Assembly: GCF_009730915.1 (NCBI RefSeq)
Contig: NC_052481.1
Span: 20,372,461 to 20,436,460 of the forward strand
Direction of reading: 5' to 3'
Source: Dioscorea cayenensis subsp. rotundata
Lineage: Eukaryota > Streptophyta > Magnoliopsida > Dioscoreales > Dioscoreaceae
DNA length: 64,000 bases
Below are positions 37,031 to 49,069 of the stretch, one piece after another (positions within the stretch are counted from its first letter, which is position 1; every line of letters starts with the position of its first letter). A program made the position numbers and the translations under genes. The notes under the pieces are model-generated. The model was not told the DNA's origin and did not search any database. It saw only the letters and a list, made by a program, of their open reading frames with translations.

Positions 37031-37934
37031 ATCATAACTTCAATCCAATGGTTTTATGTTAAATCAGTTGTGGCAATGGCATTGAGTAATGCCTTTTATT
37101 CATCATGTATAGTTTAATAAGTGCCACTTCCGTTTGTGTCTGCGTCTATGTCTGTGTCTGTTTGTGTCTGTGACGATCTGCATGGTTTCTAAGTCCTGTC
37201 ATAATATTAATAAATGTATTTGGTATGAGATAATGTTTTACTCTGTTTGGTTTTTAATGTTTGTTGGTATGTTTTGTTTTATTGGAGCTAGATGCATTTT
37301 GTTCTTAAGCCTAAGTGACCATACTTTAGTCATTACATACAATGGCAATTTTATTTATTTATTTTATTATTATTTTGTAAGAAAACAGTCGTTTTTTTAA
37401 ACAATAAAGCACATTTGTTAATAAATATCATTTATATCTTATGAAATTAATTATTTTTTTAATAATATATTTTTTTATATATAGAGGGAGATAATGAGAT
37501 GAAACAAGTAAAAAGATCATTTAAGCTCTCTTCTCTGTCGCAACACGACTTTTGAAAAAAATTACATACAAACTTTAAATTTTAAATAAATGTATATAAA
37601 TAATTACAAATTTTGTAATGATATATATATTGAATTATAAATGTTATGGAATTCGTAAGAGATCTAGAAAGATAAAGATGTAAAACAGACATGGTACACA
37701 AAGAGTAGTATAAATAGTACTAAAAGCATATACTTATACCGAGAACAAATAGTTGGGTCTCTGATGAGACAACTATTTATGATACTGTGCATCCCCTCCC
37801 TGCTATTTATTGAACTGGTGAGTCTATTATGTCCGAGCATTGTGCATCATCACTGTTCATAAAAAGAGTTGCTTTACAGGTTATGCATGAACACCTGTAA
37901 AAAAAACGGCCTCATATATATATATATATATATT
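37031..37934 (+). other. FNR-B 3' flank
   Basis: Up to about 37290 this matches the 3' flanks of FNR-A and A'. The remainder is AT-rich, ending in an (AT)n run at 37914-37932. No gene. Confidence 0.6.
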
Positions 37935-38701
37935 CAGGGGCGGAAGGAAGGGAGCACCCCTTTGGCCCAACTAATATTTTATATATATATATATATATAT
38001 TCAAAGGAATAATTAGATGCATCTATTCACCCGCAGCACCCTCTCTCTCTCTCCCACTCCCTCTATCTCTCTTTCTCTCTCTCTATATATATATATATAT
38101 GTTTAATTACTAGTTTATATATATTTTTAGAGAAATAGTTTGATGTATTTATGCACCCCTCTCTTTTATAACACACACACTCTCTCTCTCTCAATCAATA
38201 TATATATATATATATATGCATAATTCATTGGATATTTATTTTTATTTTCTTAAAAATATTATTGTTTTTACAAATTAATACTGATAGTAAAAAAATAATA
38301 ATAATTAGAACAAAAATAAAATTTATTATTTAGATATTTTATAAATTAGTTTTATTTAATATAAAAGATTTTTTTCCAAAAAAAAAATTATTATTTGGTC
38401 CTCTATTTATTACAAATTAATTTATATAGAAGAAAAAAATTATATTTTTTTAAAAATTGCAAATATTTATTGGTTGAAACCGTGGTTTTTATTAGTTGGA
38501 TATACCATACAAAATATATTTAAAAAAATATAAATATATATATAGAAAAAATAATTATAAAAATTTATTATTTTGCCCCTTAATTTTTTTTGTTTTGGAT
38601 AAAAAAATTGTGAATATATATTTTTAAATTTTAAAAAAATTTAAAAAATTTATAATTTTTAAATAAGCACCCCCTTCTTTGTTCTTCTGGCACCACCACT
38701 G
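37935..38701. mobile_element. Non-autonomous hAT-like element (767 bp)
   Basis: Starts CAGGGGCGGAAGGAAGGG and ends CTGGCACCACCACTG, imperfect inverted ends of the CAGGGGCGGA type common in plant hAT elements. The 8-base direct repeat tatatatt flanks it exactly (37927-37934 and 38702-38709), the hAT target size, though in an (AT)-rich setting where chance matches are easier. The interior is AT-rich with CT and AT microsatellites (38040-38100, 38180-38215) and no transposase. Confidence 0.72.
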
Positions 38702-38709
38702 TATATATT

Positions 38710-38727
38710 TATATACACCTCTCTAAG

Positions 38728-38767
<40 letters not shown>

Positions 38768-40327
38768 GTTCCGATATCATTTTAATGAGGTAAAACCAAC
38801 AAAATTTGTTTGATTAGTTTAAGAGATCAAATGTAGTATATTTTCACAAATAGATCAAACACCATAGATCTCAATTCAGTGGTGTCGAATTAGGTTTAAA
38901 TTATGTAAAAATGATTTTCTTCATTAAATATATATATAAATTAATTATAAATTTGTTCAAGGAGAGTCGTTCTCATGACTATAGAAAATGAATCTATTTG
39001 GAAGTTAAGGTTTTTAGTTCATATATTGCTCATATATTAGCTATAATGTTACAATGCTAGCATTATATGAGGTTTGCTTAACAAAAAGCTCTTGGGCCAT
39101 TGAATTATCATTTATTTGGTGGTGATATGATACCAAGAGGGATAAGTTTTTTAAATAAAAAAAAAAGTATAATTCCTTCAACAATCTATCTATTTTTTCA
39201 AATTTATTTTTTTAGTCCCTTTATTTTAGATTGTAATATTTTAGTTTTTTTCATTATTTTAATTGAGTCATGTCAATTCTCCTAAACCCTAAACTCTCAA
39301 GAAACTACACTAATATGACTCAATTAAAATAATAGAATGGCTAAAAAATTATAATTTAAACAAAAAAAATAAAAAAAATATTTTGAAGAAATAAAGGACT
39401 TTTCAAAAAATTATACTAATAAAAACAAAGCATATATACTGTACACCTAAACTTACATAGTCTTGTGAAATAAGAAATGCGTGTGAAATCTTTTCTAAAT
39501 TTTGAAACGGGACCATTAGTTCCATATCTAAGTGATTTGGTGAAAAGGTTTTTAGAATATGTCTTTAACTTGAATTATTAACATATTAGGGAAAAATATT
39601 ATTAAACTAAAATTTTTCTCGTAGTATTCTATCCCAAGGATATAAATCAAATACAATGTGAAAATCTAATTGAAGAAATAAATGATGCATCTTAGTAGAA
39701 AATTGCTTAAACTACAGAGAAAAAGTCTTTATTTTCCACATCTTTCATGTCCAATGGTCTTTGATAGCAAGGCAATATAAGAATGGGTCACTTCATGTTT
39801 TCACATACTAAAAAAATAAGTTTTGGAGGGTTAAATCTACCGGGGATATCTTTAAAAGAATGCTATATTTGCTCAACAGGAAAATCTACTTAGGCCACTA
39901 AATTATTATTTATTAATTGCTACATGATATTAAGAAGGAAAAATTTATTAGTTTCGTTAAGGGTTGTGGACTAGTAATTTTTTTGATGATCAACACGCAT
40001 GCACCACAACAATCAAAAAGAAGAGGCACAAACATTTGGCAACACAGTTGGCACCATGTGCTTCGTCTGCAGAGGGCCAGTTAGGAGAATCAAATCCACT
40101 TGAAGTGGCAACACACAGGTACAAACTATCTTGTAAACATATCCTCATCACGAAGTAAACGGTGATCTAAAATATCCAATCCAAAAACTGGCTCAATCAA
40201 CCTCTCGTTGATAATGACTTCGTCAGCGTGACATGGCTTCATCAAGATCTCCACCACAATCACCATGGACAATAAGCTCCTTCTCACGAGACCGACGTAC
40301 TGATGCTTCAATACCTACTCCTTAGGC

Positions 40328-40374
<47 letters not shown>

Positions 40375-40727
40375 GCATCATAAATCCATAAGCAACGCCT
40401 TATATATATAGTCCTTCACACAAATCGTCTCTTAACAACTTTCCTCTTCAATCTAGAAGTACAACTCTGTTGTAACTGTGCTGCAACTTGGCTCATCTAC
40501 TAACACTAACTCAGTTCCAACCTAGTTACAATTCGACCTTAAGACCAATCCAATCATCCTAATTAAGTCCAAGGTTGCCGAAACCTTCCAAACTCTACTG
40601 ACAACAATAACCAGTTAAACTCCATTGTCATGCTAGCAAGAACCCTTTCGGTTCTTCACATACGCCTATATATGGCAATCATACTATAATAGGTCTTCAC
40701 ATGTGATCTTCATGCTAGTAAAATTAC
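38710..40727 (+). repeat. Duplicated FNR-B downstream region
   Basis: 38715-39080 matches 18891-19075 and 25770-26050. 40130-40727 matches 26080-26560, with a longer (CT)n run here (about 40331-40373). The part between, 39090-40120, is AT-rich with no coding signal. Confidence 0.7.
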
Positions 40728-41350
40728 TGTTCACAGCACTGTAGCAAAATCAATGTTCGCGTGCGAACCTTGTGTGGCCTAAAATTGCCCGCACACCTCA
40801 CCGCCGACCTTGTGCAGCCTATATGCGGCCCGCATACCTTACTTCTATAGTCTTCCCAAGCCTTCTACAACTCTTCAAAGCTTCAAAACAAGCTTAAAAC
40901 ACTACTAAACCCCTTAATTCTTGTTAGAATGGGATGATCAAACATACAACAATGCAAGACGACGATTTTTGCGTGGAAAACCCTTCAAATCGAAGGAAAA
41001 ACCATGGGATTCTTTAGAGCCTTTTACAAAACTTTCACTATGTCAATTAATGGAGATATGAAAGGTTCTTTCTAGCTAACTAGAGGTTTACAAGAGGAAT
41101 GAGAGCATAACAAGTTAAGAGCTCATTCTCAACAGCATATACATCATCACTAGGATGGATCTACACAATAGATCAAACCCGGTAGATTAGGAGAGCCACC
41201 CGCAAGGATTCTCTACCCGAGATTTGGGCAAGATCCGGTACTGATTTGTCGTCCGATAGTCTTGCTTGCTCAAGCCCTAATCCCTTTTTCTCCTCCTCTT
41301 CTTCTTGGCTTCTTACCTCTCTTTCTTTCACCCTTTCCCCTTTCTTTCTT

Positions 41351-41392
<42 letters not shown>

Positions 41393-41546
41393 ATAAATGA
41401 GAGAATTCATCAAATAGGGTTTCATGTGAAAACCCAACTTTGCCCTTACCCTTTTCACAAATTGACATAGCTTCATTTTTTTCATTTTATATTGGGTCAA
41501 CGCCCAAGTTATTTTTTTTTAGCCCAAATGGGCTGAAACCCAATAC
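40728..41546. mobile_element. LTR-like insertion joining two FNR segments
   Basis: It lies between FNR downstream sequence and an FNR last exon, starts TGCTAGTAAAATTACTG and ends CCCAATACA. The phrase tttgcgtggaaaaccc (about 40970) is typical of some copia LTRs. A (CT)n tract covers about 41356-41391. No coding part and no clear target duplication, so a solo LTR is inferred only. Confidence 0.5.
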
Positions 41547-41691
41547 ATATATATATTTCACTGGATCAAAGACGATGATACTTGGATTTATGGATGCATT
41601 TAAGAAAATTGCTGCCAAAAAAGGTGAGGAATAGCCAAAAATGCTAGCCGAGCTGAAGAAGAATGATCGTTGGCTTGTTGAAGTTTACTAG
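41547..41691 (+). pseudogene. FNR relic C: last-exon fragment
   Basis: The frame reads IYFTGSKTMILGFMDAFKKI, then KKGEE, a TAG at 41632-41634 where a Trp is expected, then MLAELKKN and the terminal DRWLVEVY. It equals the C-terminal half of the last FNR exon. The KKGEE stretch is closer to the usual FNR (QRGE) than copies A or B. The 3' flank to about 41900 also matches the other copies. Confidence 0.82.
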
Positions 41692-42332
41692 ATCATATAT
41701 AGCTTCAATTTAATATGTAGTAATGGTCTTATATATGTTAAATTGGTGGCAATGACATTGAGTAATGTCTTTTTATGTATCTGTTATATATAGTTAAATA
41801 AGTGCCACCTGCATGGTTTGTAAAATGTAATGTAAGTCTTGTGAAAATATTATAAATGTACATATTGGTGTGAGATGTTGATATTTTACTTTGTTAAGTT
41901 TCTAGTAGTTGTTAGCATGTTTTATTTTATTATAAGAGATATATATATATATGTGCGTATGCCAATTCTTAGTCACGGAGTACAACTAGAGAATTTGTTA
42001 AAAAGTATCATTTATTTGTCTTCGGTATTAATGTACTTTAATAATAGATTTAAAAAGGAAGTAGTAGCTTTCCTTCACTCTCATCTAGGTGATATAGAAT
42101 AGAAAGAGGGAAAAGGATATATATATATATATATATATATAGGTATATATATATATATATATATATATAAGACCAAAGCCTTGATTTGAGATGCAGGCAC
42201 GACCACGCAATTCAGTGTCTTTTTTTATAATAAATATAATATAAGATAAAAATCCAAGGATTCAGAGCATCTTCTTAGCTAACGCAAACGTAATTAGGAA
42301 ATAATTATATATAAGAAATGTTTTTATTATTA
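41692..42332. other. Spacer with (TA)n runs
   Basis: FNR 3' flank to about 41900, then AT-rich DNA with TA dinucleotide runs at about 42118-42140 and 42144-42168. No gene. Confidence 0.6.
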
Positions 42333-45300
42333 TGCATGATATTAGATTTGGAGAAATTCCAAACAAATCTATATAAGTAATTACAATTTTTTTTTAACAA
42401 AAACAATAAACATCATCACAAGGATGGACAAACATGGAAATGTATCAATTATGATAATTTAACTATCTCTTAGAGATAAATTTCTCTTATTATGCAACCT
42501 TGGGGTGAAAACACTGTTTTTTCTCACAATTGATCCACACCAAGACCCGAGAACAACAATAATGAACAATATTATTAGATCCTAATATATAGTGTGTGAA
42601 TAATACTTATAAACAATTATATAGGAGTAAGATTTTAAACCCTCATCTCCTTGTACACTTTGTGATTAGTTACCATTGAATTATCAATGTTTTAAGTAAT
42701 TAATTACAAATTTTGTGATGGCATACATAACAAAATAATTAAATATGAGAGGTTTATATGTGTGTATACCCTTAAAAAATTGATATAATTATAGAAAGCT
42801 TGAAAAATTCAGAAGATTCACATATTTATCTTGTGCATATATATATAATCATATACAATAAATATTTATATAAATTACTATGTAACATAAAATCAACTAA
42901 ATTTTAAAAATTTAAACGCAGTTCATGAGCTATATATGGTTTATGAACAAAGATAATGTTTATCCATGCCTTTAAATTGTTAATGATTTTTTTGTTTGAC
43001 AAAGACCATAAGTGTCGTCCCATTAAAAGATTATTAAAGAATAAACATGTATAATAGTGCATTAATTATAGTGGTTAATTAACCACGTAAAAATTTATTA
43101 ACTCTGTCATATATTACATGTGGTGATGAAAACCCTATTACGTGCCCGCACGGAAGACTTTTAAAAACTAAACCGAGCTAATAAATTTCTCTTACCTTAA
43201 AACTCTGGAAGAAGAGGGATATAATTAACACCACTCACAAGGGATCTAGCTAGTTAATTTATTTGAAATAATACCATAAACAATATCTAGGCCTAGTACG
43301 CTATATGAATAATTAATACAACTACAAAACTTGTACGGTGTCACTATAATATTGTAATAATACTCTGGTACACAGTCAAAACTTTACACTTTTACTCACC
43401 CATTGCATGTAATTATCACTGGGCTAACCAATAGTCATCATTGTTAATCAAAGTAATGTGATTAATGTTTGGCATATTCACTGCAATATTAATTTACTAA
43501 ATTAAAAATTAAAAAAATTTATCTTACTTAAAAGAGCCAAAATTAATATTTTTTTATACGTGGCCTGACAGAAAAGAATCAAACAGGACTTTCATTGATA
43601 AAAATAAAAATTAAAAAAATTAAAAAGGCCGCTTTGGCTTGCAAGCACCACCGTCTATTTGCCGAGGCCGTTTTTAAACCAAGTGAAAAAGAATTTTACA
43701 AGTGAATATAAATAATAAATTTTCATAGGGCCATACATGCAGATTTTTCCAAATTATAAATAAATAAAAAAATATAAGTTGGAAAATAAGGAATTTTATC
43801 ATTATATATAAATTATAAAATTTTTACAGGGTCATATATGCAAAGTTCCAAATTTAGTTGGAAAATAAGGACGACAAGACTTCCATTTCAGTCATTCTCT
43901 GGAACAACAACAAAAAACCTTCGCAACTTCTCCTTCTCCGGCGATGGCGACCATCGGAAACAACCACCTCAACGCCAAGCTCGTAAGTCCTCCATCTCTT
44001 CCGACCTTCATCTCTCATTCAACATCTCCATCTCTCTCGATTCGCAGGTGCTTCTTGGTGACATGGGAACCGGCAAGTCTAGTCTCGTCCTTCGCTTCGT
44101 CAAGGGCCAATTCCTTGAATTCAGGTCTTTTTTTGATTCATTGCGGATTTAGGGTTTTGGGGCTTGGTTTTTCAGCTTGATTTGGATTGCAGGAGTCGAC
44201 AATCAGGGCGGCTTTCTTCTCGCAGACGCTCGCCGTGAGTGATGCCACAGTGAAGCTTGAGATCTGGGACACCGCCGGGCAGGAACGATACCATAGTCTC
44301 GCTCCCATGTATTATCGCGGTGCCGCCGCCGCCATCATTGTCTACGATATCACCAGCACTGTAAATGTCACTGATTAAATGCTTGAATGTATGAATTTCG
44401 GTTTCCTTTTCTGGTTTTCTTGATGAAAATTTGTTTTTTTTTTGTTGTAGGAATCGTTTGAGCGAGCGAAAAAATGGGTCTTGGAGCTCCAGAAGCAAGG
44501 TTTGTTGTTTAATGTTGTAATTTTTGTGCATTTAATGTGGCTCTGGAATTGAAAGTGTGGATGTGTTCAATCGCAGGCAATCCAAACATGGTGACGGCTT
44601 TAGCTGGAAATAAGGTGGATTTGCAAGATAAAAGAAAGGTCACAACTGAGGCAAGTTTGCAAAATCAATCTTCTTGTCAAATTAATGTGTCCTTGAGTTC
44701 TTATGCTCATGCTTTCAAATTGTCCTCTCTGCAATAGAATTATTCAGCACTTTGAGAAATTTTTGCTTTATGACTTGGTTTTTTTATGTAATTCAATAGT
44801 ATTGCATTTGTTAAGCGATCTGGTGATCTTAATTTAGTTTTAGTTCACTTCAGTTTTGGTGGAAATCTAGGATCAATCAACAGGTGGTTTGACATCTTGA
44901 ATTATATTTTAACCTGGAATTGTTCCATGTTGGAGTGTGTAACTTATCTTCAAGCGCTGACCTATTTCTTGTCAAAGGATGTGTAGAGATATATGGATTC
45001 CTGAGTGGGAAACTTATGCTTCACTTGTTAATGAGTCGCTGATGTACCTAAGTTTATTATTGAATATTGGCTTTAGATCTTATTTGAGTTACTTTATGTT
45101 TGTTGTTTCTAAGTCATGACTAATGATGCAGGAAGCACGCTCATATGCTGATGAGAATGGTCTTTTTTTCATGGAAACATCTGCCAAGACTACTGTCAAT
45201 GTGAATGACATTTTTGTTGAAATAGGTGAAGTCTTTTCTATTTCCTTTATCTGGTAGAAAATGACTATTAGTTCTTGACTTTTCTAATTTTAGAATTCAC

Positions 45301-46795
45301 TTGTAGTTCTGTTAGGTATCATGATGGAATGTTCAGATTTGATTATACATAAAGGATATCTCATTTGTTTATTGTCCTAATAATGGTTTTATTGTAATAA
45401 TGTGAATGAAGATAGTTGCATTTGGAATTTTGCACCTCCTAGAAAATCCCATTTTTGTTAACATATCTAAGTAAATGGTGCCACTGAATTTTTGGTGTGA
45501 ATAAGTTTCGTAGATTATTTGCACTTTTCATTATCTTTTTTGCATAAACTGCCTTACAATGCATTGCTGATATCAATGGTTGAGATATATGATTTGATCT
45601 TCTATAGGTTATCCTGCAAAATTGCTTCCAAAACTAGTGTCTATTCCTGGTTATTCAACAAAATGAGTTTCGTATTTCATGATGCAAGTATTTTTCTCAC
45701 ATGCAGCAAGAAGGTTACCGCGTGCCCAACCAGCTCAGAACCCCTCTGGGATGGTCCTTGCCAATAGACCTGCAGAGCAAGTGCAGACTTCTGCATGCTG
45801 TTCTTAGGTATTACTAGATGAAACTATGGCCTACTCATATCATGAGGAATGCATTATTTGTGCTTTAATTGAAATGTGATTAAGTGGTAGGATAAGATAT
45901 GACTGCATTAATCGAAGTTAGTAGCCGCATATAACACAGGGTGACTTCGTTTCTAGGTTTTGAAACAAACAAATAAGAGAAGTAGGAAATCAATTTAAAT
46001 AAAGTTTTTGAGGCTATTGCTATTCCACTGCTGTTAGGAAACCATCCAAAGTTGCACGAGTACAGGGCTAGCCATGAAAGCAAATCCCCGGCATGCATTA
46101 TTTAGTTTGATTTAGTCTAGCTATTGGACTACTATCACTCTTTCTTCAATGCTAGTCTACACTGTTTTCTCCACATTTATTTGGAACTTCTTCTCACAAT
46201 ATCAGTAACAACGGAAAACACTACCACTTGAATGATTACATTTATTTTACCGAATAGTATTGATTATGTATTATTCTTTAAGTTTGGCATATGTGTGATT
46301 TACTTTGTCAATCAAGACTAAATTGGAGCATTTTCATCCAACTTTTAACCACTTTTAGCAATGATGTAAATGCAATTACTAGTCTTCAATTTGATCTTGT
46401 TTGCTTTATACCTCACCGATTGTTACTGATCAGGTTGTTGGCCTTCAAATGCTTGCTTACTCTCCTACTTCCATGTGATGCAAGTGAAAGAATATGAAAC
46501 CATTGAATGGGAGCTTGCTTTCAGGTTGGCAAATTGGTTTGCATTTGGAAATATCACTTGTGTTCAAGTTGTCCATCTTTGTTGATCCTGTAAATGTTCA
46601 AATGTTATGCTGTGAAATATAAATATAATTACTGTCCATGAAAGCTGTCAGAATTTCTCTTGTTTATTTGTTTAAATTTATGTATTAATCAGAGAGATTT
46701 ATGTAATTTCAGTGTTTGAATGAGTCTATTGTGTTATATTCTTATTGTTATTTGAAGGAAATAAATAACAATGAAACGCACACACACGAATCCGA
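42333..46795 (+). repeat. Segmental duplication, Rab5 block copy 2
   Basis: Partner of 1578-9118. This copy lacks the three insertions of copy 1 and so shows the ancestral layout. It ends at cacgaatccg, directly before the unrelated gene at 47022. Confidence 0.9.
43944..45807 (+). CDS. RABF2: Rab5-type small GTPase (RABF2), copy 2, with one-base deletion
   Basis: Exons: 43944-43982, 44048-44124, 44193-44360, 44451-44499, 44577-44650, 45132-45225 and 45707-45807. Motifs: P-loop GDMGTGKSS, switch [31 protein letters not shown] and C-terminal TSACCS, whose paired cysteines suit geranylgeranylation. Rab5/RABF2 proteins act on endosomes and the prevacuolar compartment. Intron 5 (44651-45131) starts with GC in a strong gag|gcaagt context. 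Two oddities: one C is missing at the end of exon 2 (ttcag for the ttccag of copy 1), which shifts the frame after EF, and switch I has Arg where Rab5 has Gly (STIR for STIG). All other splice sites are sound. Either a recently broken gene or an assembly error. Confidence 0.85.
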
Positions 46796-46830
46796 ATGCA
46801 TCCGTGTGTAAATCCCGAGGCAACTCCATA

Positions 46831-46838
46831 TGACGTCA
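46831..46838. promoter_or_regulatory. TGACGTCA palindrome (bZIP-type site)
   Basis: Perfect 8-base palindrome about 190 bases before the ATG at 47022. It is the classic core bound by TGA/CREB-like bZIP factors. Function here is inferred. Confidence 0.45.
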
Positions 46839-46977
46839 TCTTCATATCGGATTCGGGATTGATAACGGATCTTGTCTCAAAAGAATCCGAACCCGTTAAG
46901 GAGTTTCAAATCTGTGGATCGATCATCCCTCGCTTTTTCTCTCGAGACGAAGCTCCAACACCCCATTTTTCCAGTGC

Positions 46978-47004
46978 TAGGGTTAGGGTTAGGGTTAGGG
47001 TTTT
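46978..47004 (+). promoter_or_regulatory. Telomere-like ttaggg repeats / telo-box
   Basis: Four consecutive ggttag-type units ending in agggttttt, 18-44 bases before the ATG at 47022. AGGGTTT telo-boxes are frequent in 5' leaders of plant growth-related genes. Confidence 0.5.
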
Positions 47005-47021
47005 TGGTTCTCTCGCTGGTG

Positions 47022-49069
47022 ATGGATCTCTCGCCGGAGACCGATGAGTACATCCGTGAATCCATTGAGGACTCTGTCGGCCTCCCCATCCCTGCTCGGA
47101 CTCTCCGCCTCAAACTCATCGCCTCCGAGGATGAGCGCCACCGCCTGCAGGACCATATTTTTCTCCTCGGTGATCGCCTTGAAGATGCTGAGCGGCGGCT
47201 GGAGGAGTGCCGGGTCTGATCCATTGAACCTCTTGTTTCCCCGATCTTGATTTTAGGGTTTTTGGTTTGGGCTCTGATGGGTGATCTTGGGGCTCTTCGT
47301 TGTGGAATAGGTGGAGGCGAGTATGAATGCACTGGAGCTGAGGAAGTGCATCGAGGAGAAGGCAGCGATGATCTCGGAACATCGGGCATTGACCGAACAT
47401 TGCGCCTGTCTGGAAGAAGAGTGCTTGCGGTATGAGCGGGATCTCAAGAGGCTTATGGAGGCTTGTGATGAGTTGGGAAAGGAGAACGATGCTCTCCAAG
47501 AATGTCTTCTGGATAACTCGGTGAGATCACTGTCATTGCCCTTTTGGAATTTGATGGAGATACTAATCTTGCTTAATTGAAAAAAAGGGTGAAAAAAACA
47601 GCAATCTTGCATTTTGTTTTTTCAGTTTATGTGTTTATATTCATTGAATTACCTTGATTAGATAATTGGATTTTTTTTCAGGCCTGAGAATCCCCCAATG
47701 TGAGAAATTGTTAATGATATTATCTTGAGTCGATCCTCTTGTTTTTCTTTGTTATTGCAAATGATATAATTAGCTTCAATACAATGAGGCTATATAGCCT
47801 TCTCTATCACAAACCTAAATCTGGTCTTGAAGTGGGAATTGTTCTAACCTGTGTGGTTCTGAGATCTATATTTACTCAATTGTGATTTTAATCGGGAAAT
47901 TGTTCAGTTGAGTAGAAAAGGCAAGTTTTGGACTGTGCAATGGCCTCTCTATGATCAGAGACTTGTTTTTATTATCTTCTTGTCTTAAATTTGAGAACTT
48001 CATATGATGGTGATTTTGTTTCAAAATTTTCTGTATGCGCTAGGTTGTGAGATTAGTGGATGAAATTGGGTTACTGAAACAGGATAAGCAACAAATGAGG
48101 ATCAATCTTTGCAGAGCTGAAGACGAGGTAAAAATGTAAATGAGCTTTTTATTTTTCTTCCCTTTTTTGTGACTGCAAATCAAAATATAATCTGTTTGCT
48201 TCCTTCTAGGTTAAGGCACTCTTTGAGGAAAATAAACTCCTGGACCAAGAGAATAGGAGGTTGTTGGCGCAGTTAAAAAGAAAGACAGCACCAAGAAACT
48301 GATGACCAACATTCTGCTGGTGCTTCTGTTGAGGTAAGAAAAAAAAATTCATATTTTTTAATTTTGAGTTTTGCTGGTCCTAATTCTGAACGATGGTAGA
48401 TGTGCTTACTGGAGCTAAGTCATTGTTTGTATCTGTAAGGCATATAACCAGAGTGAGTAATTCACCCCCATCAAAAACAATTTTTGAAGTCTCTGAAAAT
48501 CAATGGTTCAGGTGATTTTTGAGTAATATTATGTCATTCATATATGTAGCTTGGTGGGTCTATAGGTCCTTTTAGTTGTTAATATCCGCATGCCATTCTT
48601 AGGTTAGTTGTTTGACGCCCACACACCATTATTCCCAGAACTTTAAAAGTTGTGTCAAGCTGGATGAATACAGAAAATGTTCAGGTGTCATCCTGTTCAC
48701 CAGCTCCGTCTTTAAAAGTTGTCAAGCTTGATGAATACTACATTACTACTTTGTTGTATCATGACAACATCAACATGATACATGATTGACGTGTTTTGAG
48801 TCGTGTGTGGAAGACTGGCAACAGAGGATCCTGTCTATATTCTTAATCTTATATTAGATGTTCCTTGTTATGCTTGATCTGCTCTTTTGTCAGTTATGGG
48901 AATTACTTGGATACCAGAAGTCTAAACAAAGTGACATACTTATATTTTTTATTGTTTGCAGGGAAAGCCAAAATCAACATTAAAGGGAGGAGGCAACCCT
49001 GAACAAGCTCCGGATCCTCAAAATAAAGGTACACCTAGAAAACCATTGTCTCCCCTGCAGCATAATTAA
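47022..49069 (+). CDS. Small coiled-coil protein of unknown function
   Basis: Exons: 47022-47213, 47311-47520, 48044-48127, 48210-48333 and 48962-49069, all with GT-AG borders and matching phases. The N-terminus MDLSPETDEYIRESIEDSVG leads into heptad-rich helices, with leucines spaced between charged residues (RLQDHIFLLGDRLEDAERRL, LFEENKLLDQENRRLLAQLK), so a coiled coil over most of the length. The tail is basic and Pro/Ser-rich and ends KPLSPLQHN. As written, exon 4 reads into TGA at 48300-48302 after KTAPRN (193 aa). Dropping one A from the aaaaagaaag run keeps exon 4 open (QHQETDDQHSAGASVE) and joins exon 5 in frame, giving about 238 aa. I do not recognise the family. Confidence 0.75.

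Noticed and set aside
41246..41500. ORFs rich in SLSLSL or RERERE
   Set aside because: Translations of the (CT)n/(GA)n microsatellite.
41634..41691. Possible small gene reading KKN-DRWLVEVY
   Set aside because: It is the last part of an FNR exon split by a TAG; no start or upstream exon exists.
46877..47612. Long minus-strand ORFs opposite the coiled-coil gene
   Set aside because: They are antisense shadows of GC-rich exons 1 and 2, whose plus-strand splicing and coiled-coil pattern are convincing.
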